A stretch of DNA of 64,000 bases from Orientallactaga sibirica (Eukaryota; Chordata; Mammalia; Rodentia; Dipodidae), in assembly GCA_036365145.1 (NCBI GenBank), contig JAEOAD010000888.1:4228501-4292500 (forward strand), given 5' to 3'. Each line of letters begins with the position of its first letter. Position 1 is the stretch's first letter. The notes under the pieces were generated by a model that saw nothing but the letters and a program-made list of their open reading frames with translations, searched no databases and was not told the origin of the DNA. Position numbers and translations under genes: made by a program. Below, piece by piece: positions 29,941 to 40,676 of the stretch.

Positions 29941-30425
29941 AAGAATTTTGCTACCTTATGCAGGGCTATGATCTTACCTGGCATGATATCTATGTCATCC
30001 TGTCTACCACTCTCACCCAAGACAAATGTAAGTGTGCCTAGGTGGCTGCTCAGGCCCACACCAACAATATCCATGTAAATGATCCAACCTATCCAGTTGG
30101 CACTGTGGCAGTTCCCAGGGAAGACCCAAACTGGGACTACCAAGTCCCTACCCCTACTACTCAAGACTCACATCCCCCTTCCACAGGGAGGGTGGCCTGG
30201 GACCTGATAGTTGTTTGCCTCTTGATGAACCTCCAGAAGGGTTCCCACAAAGTTGTGAACTTTAATAAACTCTTCTCAATACTCAAAAGACTGATGAAAA
30301 CCTGGCAGAATTCATGGGGCACTCAACAAAGGCACTTACTCAATACACCCGCCTCAACTCCACTTCCCAGGAAGACATCTTGATTCTCAACACCCATTTC
30401 CTATCTCAATCTGCCCCTAACATTT
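29941..30425 (+). pseudogene. gag: Gag capsid remnant
   Basis: Frame-broken capsid text. 'YDLTWHDIYVILSTTLT' (about 29967) and 'TDENLAEFMGHSTKALTQYT' (about 30291) sit where the capsid N-domain and the major-homology region would be. Many stops and shifts separate them. Confidence 0.7.
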
Positions 30426-30790
30426 GAAAAAAAATTCAAACACCTTGAGAAAGGCCCTCACCCCCCCCCCCAGGAAGATCTGTTTGAAATGGTCTTTAAG
30501 GTTTTTAACAGCCAAGAGGAACAGGAACAGACCAATATGCTGGCCACAGACAAATAAAAACACCAGCTCCTGGCTACAGCTCTCTGGACTCCTCCAAAGA
30601 AGACACTGCAACTTCAATGATCACCACCAGGACTCTGCTTCAAGCATGACACCACTGGTCACTAGATCAGAGCTTGCTTCAACCTCACTGCAGATTTTGG
30701 GGACACTGGAAGATCAATTGTCCCTCTCTGTCTCACCAAGACAGGTCAGCCCCTTCCCCTCAGCACCCACAGGAGATGCTCAGTGATCTC
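30426..30790 (+). pseudogene. gag: Gag nucleocapsid remnant with decayed zinc knuckle
   Basis: A C-F-K-H-D-T-T-G-H-stop-I-R-A-C pattern at about 30627-30670 keeps the spacing of a CX2CX4HX4C knuckle, but the second Cys is His and there is an internal stop. A run of eleven C bases lies near 30462. Confidence 0.65.
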
Positions 30791-30810
30791 CTTGGCCTGG
30801 TAGCTGAAGG

Positions 30811-31035
30811 TTGGTGGTGCCTTGGGACAAGACTCTCCACATCACTATGGAGGAGCCCAAGGTAACATTTCAGGTGGCAGGTGGGCCTGTCTCATTTATA
30901 TTAGATACAGGGGCCACATGGCCAGTCCTGCCATCCTACTCTGGCCAGAAGATGGCCAACTTAATTTCCCTTGTATTACTACTCCTCTGTTCTGCAATAT
31001 TTGGGACACTCTACTCTCCTACTCCTTTCTTGTGA
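30811..31035 (+). pseudogene. pro: Retroviral aspartic protease remnant
   Basis: 74-codon frame. The active-site loop reads 'FILDTGATWPVLP' (about 30895-30935), with the Asp-Thr-Gly signature intact. The flap and the rest of pol are not recognisable, and the frame ends early in unrelated hydrophobic residues. Confidence 0.8.
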
Positions 31036-31229
31036 TTCCTTCTTGTCCTGCTCTACTCCAGGCTGAGACCTCATGCAAAAACTCTCTATCTGACCCTCCA
31101 CTCACTACCCATCTTCACTTTCACCCCAGCTCCCTCCCTTCTATTATTAAAAAAAAAAAAAAAACCACTTTGCTAAAGAGAATCTATTTTTGGTGTGATT
31201 TCACTCTGTACACCAGCATCTCCCATACC
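31036..31229 (+). other. Junction region replacing RT and integrase
   Basis: Less than 200 bp lie between protease and env-like sequence, where roughly 3 kb of pol would be expected. A T/A-rich block with A16 lies at about 31148-31164. No RT or integrase motif is visible. Confidence 0.6.
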
Positions 31230-31638
31230 CCCCACACACACACATGGGTCTCTGTGTCCCATCACTCTGGTGCCCAGCCTCACTATATACACAGAAGAGG
31301 AACTGATGCTTCTCCTCTCCAAGCAGGCTCGCCATTCATCTGCCTGTGATAGTAGGGAAGAGCATAGAGACCTCCATGGCAGCTGTGGGGATGGCCAAGG
31401 GAGGGCTCAGTCATAGCTTACTCTCCTATGAGAAACTCTGCAGAACTAAGCATCACAGTCCAGGGGTCCACTGAAGACTTATGACTGCTACAGGAAGAAT
31501 TTACCTCTCTAGCATCAGTTGTCTTACAGAACCGCTGAGCACTAGACCTCTTGACAGCCTACAAAGGAGGGACTTGCCTCTTCTTAAACAAAGAATTATG
31601 CTATTATGTTAACCAATCAGGCAAGGTAGAATTTGAAA

Positions 31639-31640
<2 letters not shown>
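31230..31640 (+). pseudogene. env: Env TM ectodomain remnant
   Basis: Frame-broken TM subunit. 'LASVVLQNR' followed by a stop, then 'ALDLLTAYKGG' (about 31509-31570), corresponds to the immunosuppressive-domain region of gammaretroviral TM. The adjoining cysteine motif reads 'CLFLNKELC', one Cys short of CX6CC. Broken by stops. Confidence 0.75.
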
Positions 31641-31672
<32 letters not shown>

Positions 31673-31900
31673 TGGCTACAGAGATGGCTTAGCAGTTAAG
31701 GCACTTGCCTGCAAAGCCAAAGGACCTCATTTCGATTCTCCAGGACCCACATAAGCCAGATGCATAAGGTGGCGCATGCATCTGGAGTTTGTTTGCAGTG
31801 GCTAGAGGCCATGAAAGGCCTATTCTCTTTCTTTCTCTCCCTCCCCTCCTCCCTCCCTCTTTCTCAAATAAATAAATAATAATAATAAATTTTACAAAAA
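31641..31900 (+). mobile_element. A tract plus T1 SINE in env
   Basis: A 30-base A run (31641-31670) precedes a full T1 ('cttggctacagagatggc'), ending in an AATAAT tail. Confidence 0.88.
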
Positions 31901-31904
31901 AACT

Positions 31905-32098
31905 TAAAAATCTGGCAGATCAATTTCAGGTAGGAACACCATCTACTGCAGGGTCATGGAATATTTTCAGAACTGTTTGGTCCTGGTTCATGCTACTGCT
32001 TGGACCCCTGACTGGAATATACCTACTATTTCTCATGACCCCCTGCCTGCTGAGCTACATCCAATATCAGGTAGACCAACTTACCCATTAAAAGTTTA
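31905..32098 (+). pseudogene. env: Env TM membrane anchor remnant
   Basis: Reads 'DQFQVG', then 'WSWFMLLLGPLTGIYLLFLM' (membrane span), then 'CLLSYIQYQVDQL' to a stop. This fits a gammaretroviral TM anchor and tail. Confidence 0.72.
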
Positions 32099-32116
32099 AC
32101 CATAAAAAACACACAT

Positions 32117-32300
32117 AAGCCGGGCATGGTGGCACACGCCTTTAATCCTAGCACTCGGGAGGCAGAGGTAGAAGGATCGCCGAGAGTTCGAGGCCACCCT
32201 GAGACTACATAGTTAATTCCAGTAATTCCAGGTCAGCCTGGACCAGAGTGAGACCCTATCTTGCAACCCCCCCCAAAAAAAAACATTAAATAAATAAATA
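32117..32300 (+). mobile_element. B1-like SINE
   Basis: Complete copy with a small tandem duplication 'attccagta'. The tail is C8, A10, (AAAT)n. Confidence 0.92.
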
Positions 32301-32310
32301 AATAAATAAG

Positions 32311-32474
32311 AAGCTGGGCATGGCGGTGCACACCTTTAATCCCAGCACTTGGGAGGCAGAGGTAGGAGGATTGCCATGAGTTCAAGGCCACACTGAGACT
32401 ACATAGTGAATTCCAGGTCAGCCTGGACTAGAGTGAAACCCTACCTCAAAACCTCCCCCCAAATTTTTTTTTAA
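32311..32474 (+). mobile_element. B1-like SINE
   Basis: Complete copy. 'agtttaacca' before the first B1 (about 32093) and after this one (32475) suggests both lie at one site. Confidence 0.9.
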
Positions 32475-32692
32475 AGTTTAACCAACTATTACTGACCTCT
32501 CCCATATTCCATATCAGTCTCTATTCCATATCAGTCCGTAGCAACCACAGTGCCATCTTCCCACTGCCAGCTCTGGGGGGATACAACAATGGTAGGATCC
32601 AGCATCCCCAAGAACACACATCGCCCTGACTGAGCAGAAAGTAGATATGGAAGCCTGAATGGCACCCCATTATCATTAATAAAAGGTTGGCA
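32475..32692 (+). other. Proviral 3' region before LTR
   Basis: Non-coding. 'ccatatcagtc' is repeated in tandem near 32505-32535. The polypurine tract is not preserved ('aaaaggttggca'). Confidence 0.55.
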
Positions 32693-32867
32693 TGTTAGGT
32701 CAGACCAGGACCCAAGATGGAGTCACTGTAAATGACAAAATGGTGATAAGATATGAAGAGACCTTACAGGAAAATACAAAGACCAAGCTGACTATATTTC
32801 TCTGAAACCACCTGACTCATTGTTTCCCCTTGCCCCTAGGCCACAGTTTACCTTATATCAAGAGCCA
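32693..32867 (+). mobile_element. 3' LTR C, truncated
   Basis: Matches the first ~175 bp of LTR C and then ends at 'caagagcca', so R and U5 are missing and no target duplication can be read. Confidence 0.88.
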
Positions 32868-32879
32868 TGGCTTCTTCTT

Positions 32880-33066
32880 TGTTTTTTAAAAATTTGTAAA
32901 TTTATTTCCTATTTATTTGCAAGCAGAGAGAGTGATAGATAATGGAAGTGCCAGGGCCTCTTGCCCCTGCAAATGAAATCCAGATGCATGTACCACTTTG
33001 TAGATTTGGCTTTACATGGGTTCTGGAGCTCAAGGGAGACCCTACCTTGAAAAAACAAAAAAAGGG
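32880..33066 (-). mobile_element. T1 SINE fragment joined to B1 tail
   Basis: A reverse T1 (to 'catgggttctggagc', about 33028) switches abruptly to a forward B1 tail ('gggagaccctaccttgaaaa'), a deletion or recombination product. Confidence 0.7.
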
Positions 33067-33228
33067 TTTTTTAATCTTCCTTAGTTAATAATATGTGGAA
33101 CACTAAACTCTTGTGAAGTTGGTACAGCTCCCAGTCACCCATGCAATCCCAAGGGTAAACAATGGACATTCTATAGTTTGCAGTGTGGCTAGATGATATC
33201 ATATGGCTGTCTTATCAAAAGTGAGACT

Positions 33229-33383
33229 AGCCGGGCATGGTGGCACACGCCTTTAATCACAGCACTTGGGAGGCAAAGGTAGGAGGATTGCTGTGAGTTC
33301 AAGGCCACCCTGAGACTACATAGTGACTTCCAGGTCAGCCTGGGCTACAGCGAGACCCTAACTTGAATAACCAAAAAAAAAAA
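33229..33383 (+). mobile_element. B1-like SINE
   Basis: Complete copy with target duplication 'aaaagtgagact' on both sides (about 33217 and 33382). Confidence 0.95.
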
Positions 33384-33640
33384 AAGTGAGACTTCAGCTA
33401 TGGCAGCTCTCACCTAGCATGGTCAAGACCCTGGACGCCGAAAACTGCAACAAGCTATTAAAAAAAAAGTCTTGATTGTTGCTATTTGTTTGATAAGTTG
33501 TGCAGTCAGCTAATGATTAGATTAGATTCCTTTTCTGAGGGGTACTGTGTAGAGGGTCTTTCCCTGGACATGTACACAGGTGGCTTTCTAAGAATTCCTA
33601 AATTCCCAGGAACATATCAGTTTTTCTGTGAATGTATGTG
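33384..33640. other. Unique sequence, nothing recognised
   Basis: Short non-repeat stretch with no convincing coding signal. Confidence 0.45.
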
Positions 33641-33762
33641 TGTATGGTCATGCCAGAGTCTCTGTGTCTGGCTTTATGTGGGTACAGAGGATTCAAACTA
33701 AGGCTGACAGGCTATGCAAGCAAGCATCCAAAGCATCTTTACTGAGCCATCTCCCCAGTCCA
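33641..33762 (-). mobile_element. T1 SINE, tail truncated
   Basis: Reverse copy from 'ggtcatgccagagtctctg' to 'gagccatctccccagtcc'. Confidence 0.8.
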
Positions 33763-33820
33763 ATGTCAATAATGTCAGTTATCTGTGTAGGAATCACACT
33801 TCTTTCTTCTTTAATTTTGT

Positions 33821-33987
33821 TTTCTTTTTCTTTTTCTTGTTTTTGTTTTTTCAAGGTAGGGTCTCACACTAGCCCACACTGACCTAGAATTGACTATGTA
33901 GCCTCAGGGTGGCCTCGAACTCACAGTGATCCTCCTACCTCTGCCTCCAAAGTACTGGTATTAAAGGCGTGTGCCACCACATTTGGC
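33821..33987 (-). mobile_element. B1-like SINE (first of two at one target)
   Basis: Reverse copy, flanked by 'tcttctttaatttt' on both sides (about 33807 and 33988). Confidence 0.93.
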
Positions 33988-34001
33988 TTCTTCTTTAATT
34001 T

Positions 34002-34157
34002 TTTGTTGTTGTTTTTGTTTTTCGAGGTAGGGTCTCATTCTGGCCCAGGCTGACCAGAAATTCACTATGTAGACTCAGGGTGGCATTGAACTCACAGCAA
34101 TCCTCTTACCTCTGGCTCCCGAGTGCTGGGATTAAAGATGTGCGCCACCACAACCGG
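34002..34157 (-). mobile_element. B1-like SINE (second of two at one target)
   Basis: Reverse copy directly after the second target copy. A third copy, 'tcttctttaat', follows at about 34158. Confidence 0.92.
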
Positions 34158-34167
34158 CTCTTCTTTA

Positions 34168-34358
34168 ATATTTTTATTTATTTATGTGCAAGCAAAGAGA
34201 TATAGAGAAAAGAGAGAAACAAATGGGCATGCCAGGGCCTCCAGCTGCTGTAAACAGACGCATGCACCACTTCATGCAATTGGTTGTATGTAGGTAAGGT
34301 ACTGAGGAATCGAACCCAGGTTGTTAGGCTTTGTAGGCAGGTGCCTTAACCAGTCCCT
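34168..34358 (-). mobile_element. T1 SINE
   Basis: Reverse copy with 'atttatgtgcaagcaaag' tail junction and 'cttaaccagtccctc' end. Confidence 0.88.
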
Positions 34359-34359
34359 C

Positions 34360-34580
34360 AGTATCTTTATGATACTTATGAGAGAGAGGACAGACATGTC
34401 AGGGCCAACTGCTGCTGATGCATGGGTCATGTTGTGCAGCTGGTCTTACATAGGTACATAAGTCTTACATAAGTCTACAGGCTTCAAATGAAAACCCCTT
34501 TAACCTTTGAGCCATTTCCCAAGCCCTCAGTGTTCTTTGCAGACAAGCATTTTAACTGCTGAGCCATCTCTCCAGCCTCT
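34360..34580 (-). mobile_element. Two overlapping old T1 SINE remnants
   Basis: A diverged reverse T1 ends 'gagccatttcccaagccc' at 34528. The tail-less head of another ('gctgagccatctctccagcct') follows at 34529-34580. Confidence 0.7.
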
Positions 34581-34735
34581 TTCAGTGTTGTTTTTTAGTT
34601 GTCAGCCTATTATTACTCCCAACTGGTATGGAGACCTCAGTCACTTGTTTTGCTAAATACTTGCAAATTCACACTAATTGTTTTCAATAAATGCCTTAAG
34701 GGAAAATTCTCAATCACATCAAATAAAGGTAAACA

Positions 34736-34804
34736 TTGCCAGGTGTGGTGGCCCATGGCTTTAATGTGAGCATGGGGGTGGGGTTTGGCAGAGGTAGGAG
34801 GAAA
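34736..34804 (+). mobile_element. B1-like SINE fragment
   Basis: Head 'gccaggtgtggtggcccatg', then damaged sequence to 'cagaggtaggaggaaag', where L1 sequence starts. Confidence 0.7.
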
Positions 34805-34920
34805 GCCAAAACCAGACAGACAAAACAATAAAAGAAAATTACAGACCAATCTCCCTCATGAAGATAGATGCAAAAATTCTCAACAAAATATTGGCAAACA
34901 GAACACAAGAATATATCAGA

Positions 34921-35076
34921 AGCCGGGCTTGGTGGCGCACGCCTTTAATCCCAGCACTCGGGAGGCAGAGGTAGGAGGATTGCCGAGAGTTCGAGGCCAC
35001 CCTGAGACTACATAGTTAATTCCAGGTCAGCTTGGACCAGAGTGAGACCCTACCTCGAAAAAACCAAAAAAAAAAA
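34921..35076 (+). mobile_element. B1-like SINE in L1-2 with 14-bp TSD
   Basis: Perfect duplication 'aagaatatatcaga' at 34907-34920 and 35077-35090. Confidence 0.97.
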
Positions 35077-36171
35077 AAGAATATATCAGAAAGATCATTC
35101 ACCCCGACCAAGTAGGTTTAGCCCAGAGATGCAGGGATGGTTCAACATACACAAATCGATAAATGTAATACATTAAATAAATGGACTGAAGTACAAAAAT
35201 CACATGATCATCTCATTAGATACAGAAAAAGCATTTGACAAAATCCAACATCCCTTCATGATAAAAGTCCTACAGAGACTGGGAATAGAAGGAACATATC
35301 TCAACATAATAAAGGCTATTTATGACAAACCCACAGCCAACATAATACTAAATGGAGTAAAACTTGAAGCTTTTCCACTAATATCAGGAACAAGATAAGG
35401 GTGTCCACTGTCTCCATTTTTATTTAATATAGTACTAGAAGTCTTAGCCATAGCAATAAAGCAAGAGACACACATAAAAGGGATACACATTGGAAAGGAA
35501 GATATCAAGTTATCATTATTTGCCGATGATATGATTCTATACATAAAGGACCCTAAAGACTCTACCAGAAGACTGTTAGAGCTTATAACACCTGTAGCAG
35601 GATACAAAATAAACACATAGAAATCAGTACCTTCCTATATGCTAACAACAAACTCACAGAGGATGAAATCAAAGAATCAATCCCATTCACAATTGCATAA
35701 AAAAATAATTAAGTTCCTTGGAATAAACCTAACCAAGGAAGTGAAGGATCTCTACAATGAGAACCTTAAAATACTCAAGCAAGATTGCAGAAGACACTAG
35801 AAAATAGAAAGACATCTCTTGTTCTTGGATTGAAAGAATCAATATTGTGAAAATGGCAATCTTACCAAAAGCAATCTACACATTTAATGCAATCCCCATC
35901 AAAATTCCAATGGCATTCTTCACAGAAATAGAAAAAAAAAATTCAAAAATTCATTTGAAAGCACAAAAAAAAAAAAAAAACTCGAATATCTAAAACAATC
36001 TTGACCAACAAAAATAAGGCCGGTGGTATCACCGTAGCTAATTTTAACCTATATTATAGAGCCATAGTAACAAAAACAGCATGCTACTGGCAGAAGAAAA
36101 GATCGATGGAACAGATTAGAGGACCCTGATGTAGCTATAGCCACCTGATCTTTGACAAAAATGTCAAAGGT

Positions 36172-36560
36172 AGGTACTGGAGAGATGGCTTATTGGTTGA
36201 GTACTTGCCTAAGAAGCCTAAGGACCCCAGTTCTAGGCTTGATTTCCCAGTACCAACGTAAGCCAGATGCAATGGTGTGCATGCATCTGGAGTTTGTTTG
36301 TGGCTGGAGGCACAGGTGAGCCCATTTTCTTGATTCCTGTCTCTCTCTTTCTCTCTGCTTTTTTCTCTCTGTCACTCTTAAATAAATAATTTTTTTTTTT
36401 TCGAGGTAAGGTCTCGCTCTAGCCCAGGCTGACCTGGAATTCACTCTGTAGTCTCAGAGTGGCCTCGAACTCATGGTGATCTTCCTACCTCTACCTCCCC
36501 AAGTGCTGGGATTAAAGGCATGCACCACCACGCCCAGCTAATAAATTTTTTTTTAATGCC
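36172..36560 (+). mobile_element. T1 SINE in L1-2, split by a B1
   Basis: T1 head at 36172, TCTC tract to about 36380, and tail 'aataaat' resuming after the reverse B1. L1 text 'aaaatgtcaaag' before and 'aatgccaaaaa' after marks the target. Confidence 0.9.
36391..36539 (-). mobile_element. B1-like SINE nested in T1 tail
   Basis: Complete reverse copy. 'aataaatt' or 'aataaatttt' appears on both sides. Confidence 0.92.
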
Positions 36561-38885
36561 AAAAATACTCATTGGAGAAAAGACAGCCTCTTCAGTAAAT
36601 GGTGCTGGATATGTATCTGTAGAAGGATGAAAATAGATCCTTATCTCTTTCCATGCACAAAAATTAAGTCCAAATGGATCAAAGACCTTAATATCAGACC
36701 TGAAACTCTGAAACTAATAGAGGAAAAAGACACTCTGAATATAACCCCAATTGCTTAGGAAATAAAACCACAGATCAACCGCTGGGACCTCATGAAATTA
36801 CAAAGCTTTTGTACAGCAAAGGATACTGTGAATAGAGCAAAGCAAACCTACAGAATGGGAGAAAATCTTTGCCAGCTATACATCTGAGAAGATTAATATC
36901 TAGGATATATAAAGAACTAAAAATTAAATAATAAGAAATCAAACTACCCAATTAAAAAATGGGCTATGGAGCTAAATAGAGAGTTCTCAGAAGAAGAAGT
37001 ACAGATGGCATATAAACATCTAAAAAAATGTTCTACAGGGAAATGCAGATTAAAACTACATTGACATTCCATGTTATTCCTGACAGATTGGCTACCATCA
37101 CAAAAACAAATGACCATAAATACTGGCGAAGATGCGGAAAAAGAGGAACCCTTCTACACTGTTGGTGGGAAGGCAATCTGGTCCAGCCATTGTGGAAATC
37201 AGTGTGGAGGTTACTGGGACAGCTAAAAATTGATCTACCATATGACCCAGCTATACCACTCCTAAGCATATATCCTAAGGACTCGTCTCACAACCTTAGA
37301 GATACTTGCTTGACCATGTTTATTGCCACTCTATTCACAATAGCTAGGAAATGGCACCAGCCTAGATGACCCTCAACTGATGAGTGGATAATGAAAATGT
37401 GGCACATTTACACAATGGAGTTCTAGTCAGCAGTAAAGAAAAATGAATTTATGGAATTTGCTAGGAAATGGATGGACCTGGAAAGGATTATACTTAGTGA
37501 GGTAACCCAGGCCCAGAAAACTAAACATCACATGTTCTCTCTCATATGTGGATCCTAGCTACAAATGATATGACTTCTATGTGAGTAAGAATCAAACTCA
37601 GTTGCAGAAGCCAGTAAGCTAGAAAGGGGATATAGAAGGAATGAAAGGGAGGAGGGGCTACTTAATAGGATAGTATTGTATATATGTAAGTGGAAGAACA
37701 GATTAGTGGGGGTGAAAAGGCCTAAGTGAGGTCAGGGGAAGAGATTGAGTAAAGGAAAGATGGAGGCAGGGCTAATCAAAATCTAAGAGGATATAAATAA
37801 GTCATATGGAAACCTACTTTTCTGGACAATGGAACTCTCAGAAGCAATAGATTTTTACTAGAAAATTTCCAGTGCCAGGGATGAATCACTCCCAGTGAGT
37901 TGCTGGCCAGGGAGGTCACAGATACCCTCAAAACATTATAGGCCATTGCTGAGGCTCTTGGTTTCCCACCAGGAATAGATGGTAAGACTCTATTGCTGAA
38001 GACTCCACATACTTGGGTGGCAAGGTCACTGAGAAATCCTTCTGGAGTTGAGCTGAAAGCCTTCTCCATTGGACCAGCTGACAGAAAGCTGGAAAAAGAT
38101 ATGCTGCATGCAAATAGGAGAGAGAGAAAAACACCTGAGAAGATACTCAACAGTTGACACTGCAAGCTTTAAATTTGGCCAGCCAGGCCAAATGAGCCAA
38201 TGGGTGCATTAGTGGCATGTCTGTTATTGGGGATACCAACCACTCTCTGATTGGACTGGAGGCCCACTCCATGGTTGGAAATACATCCTTGATACTGAAC
38301 ACCTACAACACTACAACAGAGGTAGTTAATAGCTCTAGGTATATAACATCTGCTGGTGTCTGGCTAAATGTATATACTATGCTTACCAAACTGCCCAATA
38401 AGCACTTCTCTTAATGTCCACACCCATATATTAATGCTACTCTCACTTTTGGTTAGAGAAGATTCTCTTTTCAGATGGTGGTGATCTTGAATAACTCAAA
38501 AAGCACCATGGTGCTGAGAAGAAGGGAGGAGTGCTTAGCACTTAAACATCTCTAACACACCTTCCAAGGCTCAGGGTCCATTATGGAAGAGGTAGTGGAA
38601 AGAATGTAAGAGCCAAAGGAAGGGTAGGACTCCTTACAACGTGTTCCTCCAGACACAAAAAAGGCCTGGATATCCATGACCTCACAGTGCCTGAAACGAC
38701 CTACACAAGACCATCATAATAGAAAGAAAAGATCATGACATCAAAATTAAAAGAGAGACTGATTGAGAGGGGGAGGGGATATGATAGGGAGTGGAGTTTC
38801 AAAGGGGAAAGTGGGGGGAGGGTGGGAAGTACCATGGGATATTTTCTACAATTAAGGAAGTTGTCAATAAAAAAATTAAAATTTT

Positions 38886-38937
38886 TCTTTAATCCCAGCA
38901 CTCGGGAGGCAGAGGTAGGAGGATCGCTGAGAGTTGT
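38886..38937 (+). mobile_element. B1 fragment between two L1 tails
   Basis: 'ctttaatcccagcactcggg' to 'ggaggatcgctgagag', about 50 bp of B1 without head or tail. It is flanked by 'ttgtcaataaaaaaatt' on the left and 'ttgtcaataaaaaattgc' on the right. Confidence 0.85.
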
Positions 38938-39201
38938 CAATAAAAAATTGCAAAACAAAAAAAAAAAAAAAAATTAAAATTAAAAAAGAAATTAGAAAGG
39001 TCACAAGTAAACAAGTTAGTGTTTCACCTTAGGGCCTTGGAAAAAGAAGAACAAGGCAAACCAAAAATCAGTAGGCAGGAATAAATAATAAAGAAATTTA
39101 GTTGCCAGTCCAAAGAATCAATGAAACAAAGAGTTGGTTCTTTGAAAGGATAAATTAGATTGATAAACCCTTAGCAAATCTGACCCAAAGAAAGAGAGAA
39201 G

Positions 39202-39327
39202 AGGCCTGGACAGATGGCTTAGCAGTTAAGGCACTTGCCTGTAAAGCCAAAGAACCCTGGTTTGATTCCCCAAGACCCACGTTTGCCAGATGCACAAGGG
39301 GACGCATGCATCTGGAGTTCTCTCTCT
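39202..39327 (+). mobile_element. T1 SINE, 3' truncated
   Basis: Breaks off at 'catctggagttctctctc', where the next T1 begins. Confidence 0.9.
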
Positions 39328-39550
39328 GGGCTGGAGAGATCACCTAGTGGTTAAGTGTTTGCCTGTGAAGCCTAAGGACCCCGGTTCAAGGCTTGATTCC
39401 CCAGGACCCATGTAAGCCAGATACTCAAAGTGGCATATGCATATGGAGTTTGTTTGCAGTGGCTGGAGGCCCTGGCATGCCCAGTCCCTCTCTATCTGCC
39501 TCATTCTCTCTCTGTCTGTTGCTGTCAAATAAATACTCAAAAAAATAAAG
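39328..39550 (+). mobile_element. T1 SINE
   Basis: Complete copy of the 'cctgtgaagcctaaggaccc' subtype. Confidence 0.92.
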
Positions 39551-39552
39551 TT

Positions 39553-39607
<55 letters not shown>

Positions 39608-39608
39608 A
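39551..39608. repeat. (GAAA)n microsatellite
   Basis: About 14 AAAG units, at the tail of the preceding T1. Confidence 0.97.
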
Positions 39609-39610
39609 GG

Positions 39611-39825
39611 GGGGCTAGAGAGATGGCTTAGCAGTTATTCGCCTATGAAGCCTAAGGACCCTGGTTCAATGCTCAATTCCCTAGTACCCATGTAAACCAG
39701 ATGCACAAGGTGGCGGATGCATCTGGCATTCGTTTGCAGTGGCTGGGGCCCTGGTGCACCCGTTCTGTCTTTCTCACTCTCTGTCAGTTGCTAATAAATA
39801 AATAAAAATAAACAGAAAACAATTA
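39611..39825 (+). mobile_element. T1 SINE
   Basis: Complete except for a small deletion after 'gcagttat'. Confidence 0.92.
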
Positions 39826-39838
39826 GAAAAGAAAGAGA

Positions 39839-40003
39839 GGCCGGGCATGGTGGTACACGCCTTTAATCCTAGCACTTAGGAGGCAGAGGTACAGAGGTAG
39901 GAGGATTGCTGTGAGTATTTGGTCATCCTGAGACTACATAGTTAATTCCAGGTTAGCCTGGGCCAGAGTAAGACCCTACCTCAAAAAAAAAAAAAAAAAA
40001 ATT
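39839..40003 (+). mobile_element. B1-like SINE
   Basis: Contains an internal tandem duplication 'cagaggta'. A tail of about 19. Confidence 0.92.
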
Positions 40004-40191
40004 ATGTATATATAAAGAAAGAAAAGAGAGAAGAGACACAAATTAATAAAATTAGAGGTGAAAAAGGTACCATCACAACAGATACCAGAGAAATTTTAAA
40101 AATCATAAGGACATACTATAAGATACTCCACTAAGTTTGAAAATCTGAAAGAAATGAATGATTTCCTTGATTTATATGACCTACCAAAATT

Positions 40192-40355
40192 TTTTTTGTT
40201 TGTTTTTTTGTTTTTCGAGGTAGGGTCTCACTCTAGCTCAAGCTGACCTGGAATTAACTATGTAGTCTCTGGGTGGTCTTGAACTCACAGAGATCCTCCT
40301 ACCTCTGCCTTCCAAGGGCTGGGATTAAAGGCATGAGCCACCATGCCCGGCTTAA
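40192..40355 (-). mobile_element. B1-like SINE in L1-3
   Basis: Reverse copy with target duplication 'ctaccaaaatt' at about 40181-40191 and 40356-40366. Confidence 0.94.
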
Positions 40356-40466
40356 CTACCAAAATTAAATCAAGGTGAGATTAACCACTTAACATAGATC
40401 TATAACATGTATGGAGATCCGAGCAGTTATAAAAAAAAAAAAATCTCCCAAGTAAAAAAAGGCCAA

Positions 40467-40676
40467 GGGGGCTGGAGAAATGGCTTAGCAGTTAAGGCGT
40501 TTGCCTGCGAAGCCAAAGGATCCTGGTTCCATTCTCCAATGACCCACATAAGCCAGATGCACAAGGGGCACATGCATCTGGAGTTTGTTTGCAGTGGCTA
40601 GAGGCCCTGGCGTGCCCGTTCTCTCTCTGTATCTCTCTCTCTGCTTACAAATAAATAAATAAAATTAAAAAAAAAG
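40467..40676 (+). mobile_element. T1 SINE in L1-3
   Basis: Complete copy between 'aaaaaaaggccaag' and 'agaaaaagtccagg' in the RT-upstream region. Confidence 0.92.

Larger units (their letters stand above)
34805..38980 (+). mobile_element. LINE-1, 5' truncated, complete 3' end (L1-2)
   Basis: Starts in ORF2 at 'ccaaaaccagacagac' and runs to the 3' end. The RT catalytic box FADD is intact near 35519 ('[10 protein letters not shown]'). Several stops and frameshifts break the frame. The ORF2 C-terminus (37028-37369) shows 'LLHCWWEGNL' and 'DLPYDPAIPLLSIYPKD', typical of the cysteine-rich end; the second Cys is Gly. The 3' UTR covers about 37560-38880 and ends 'aaggaagttgtcaataaaa', then a B1 fragment and a second short tail. 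Not functional. Confidence 0.94.
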
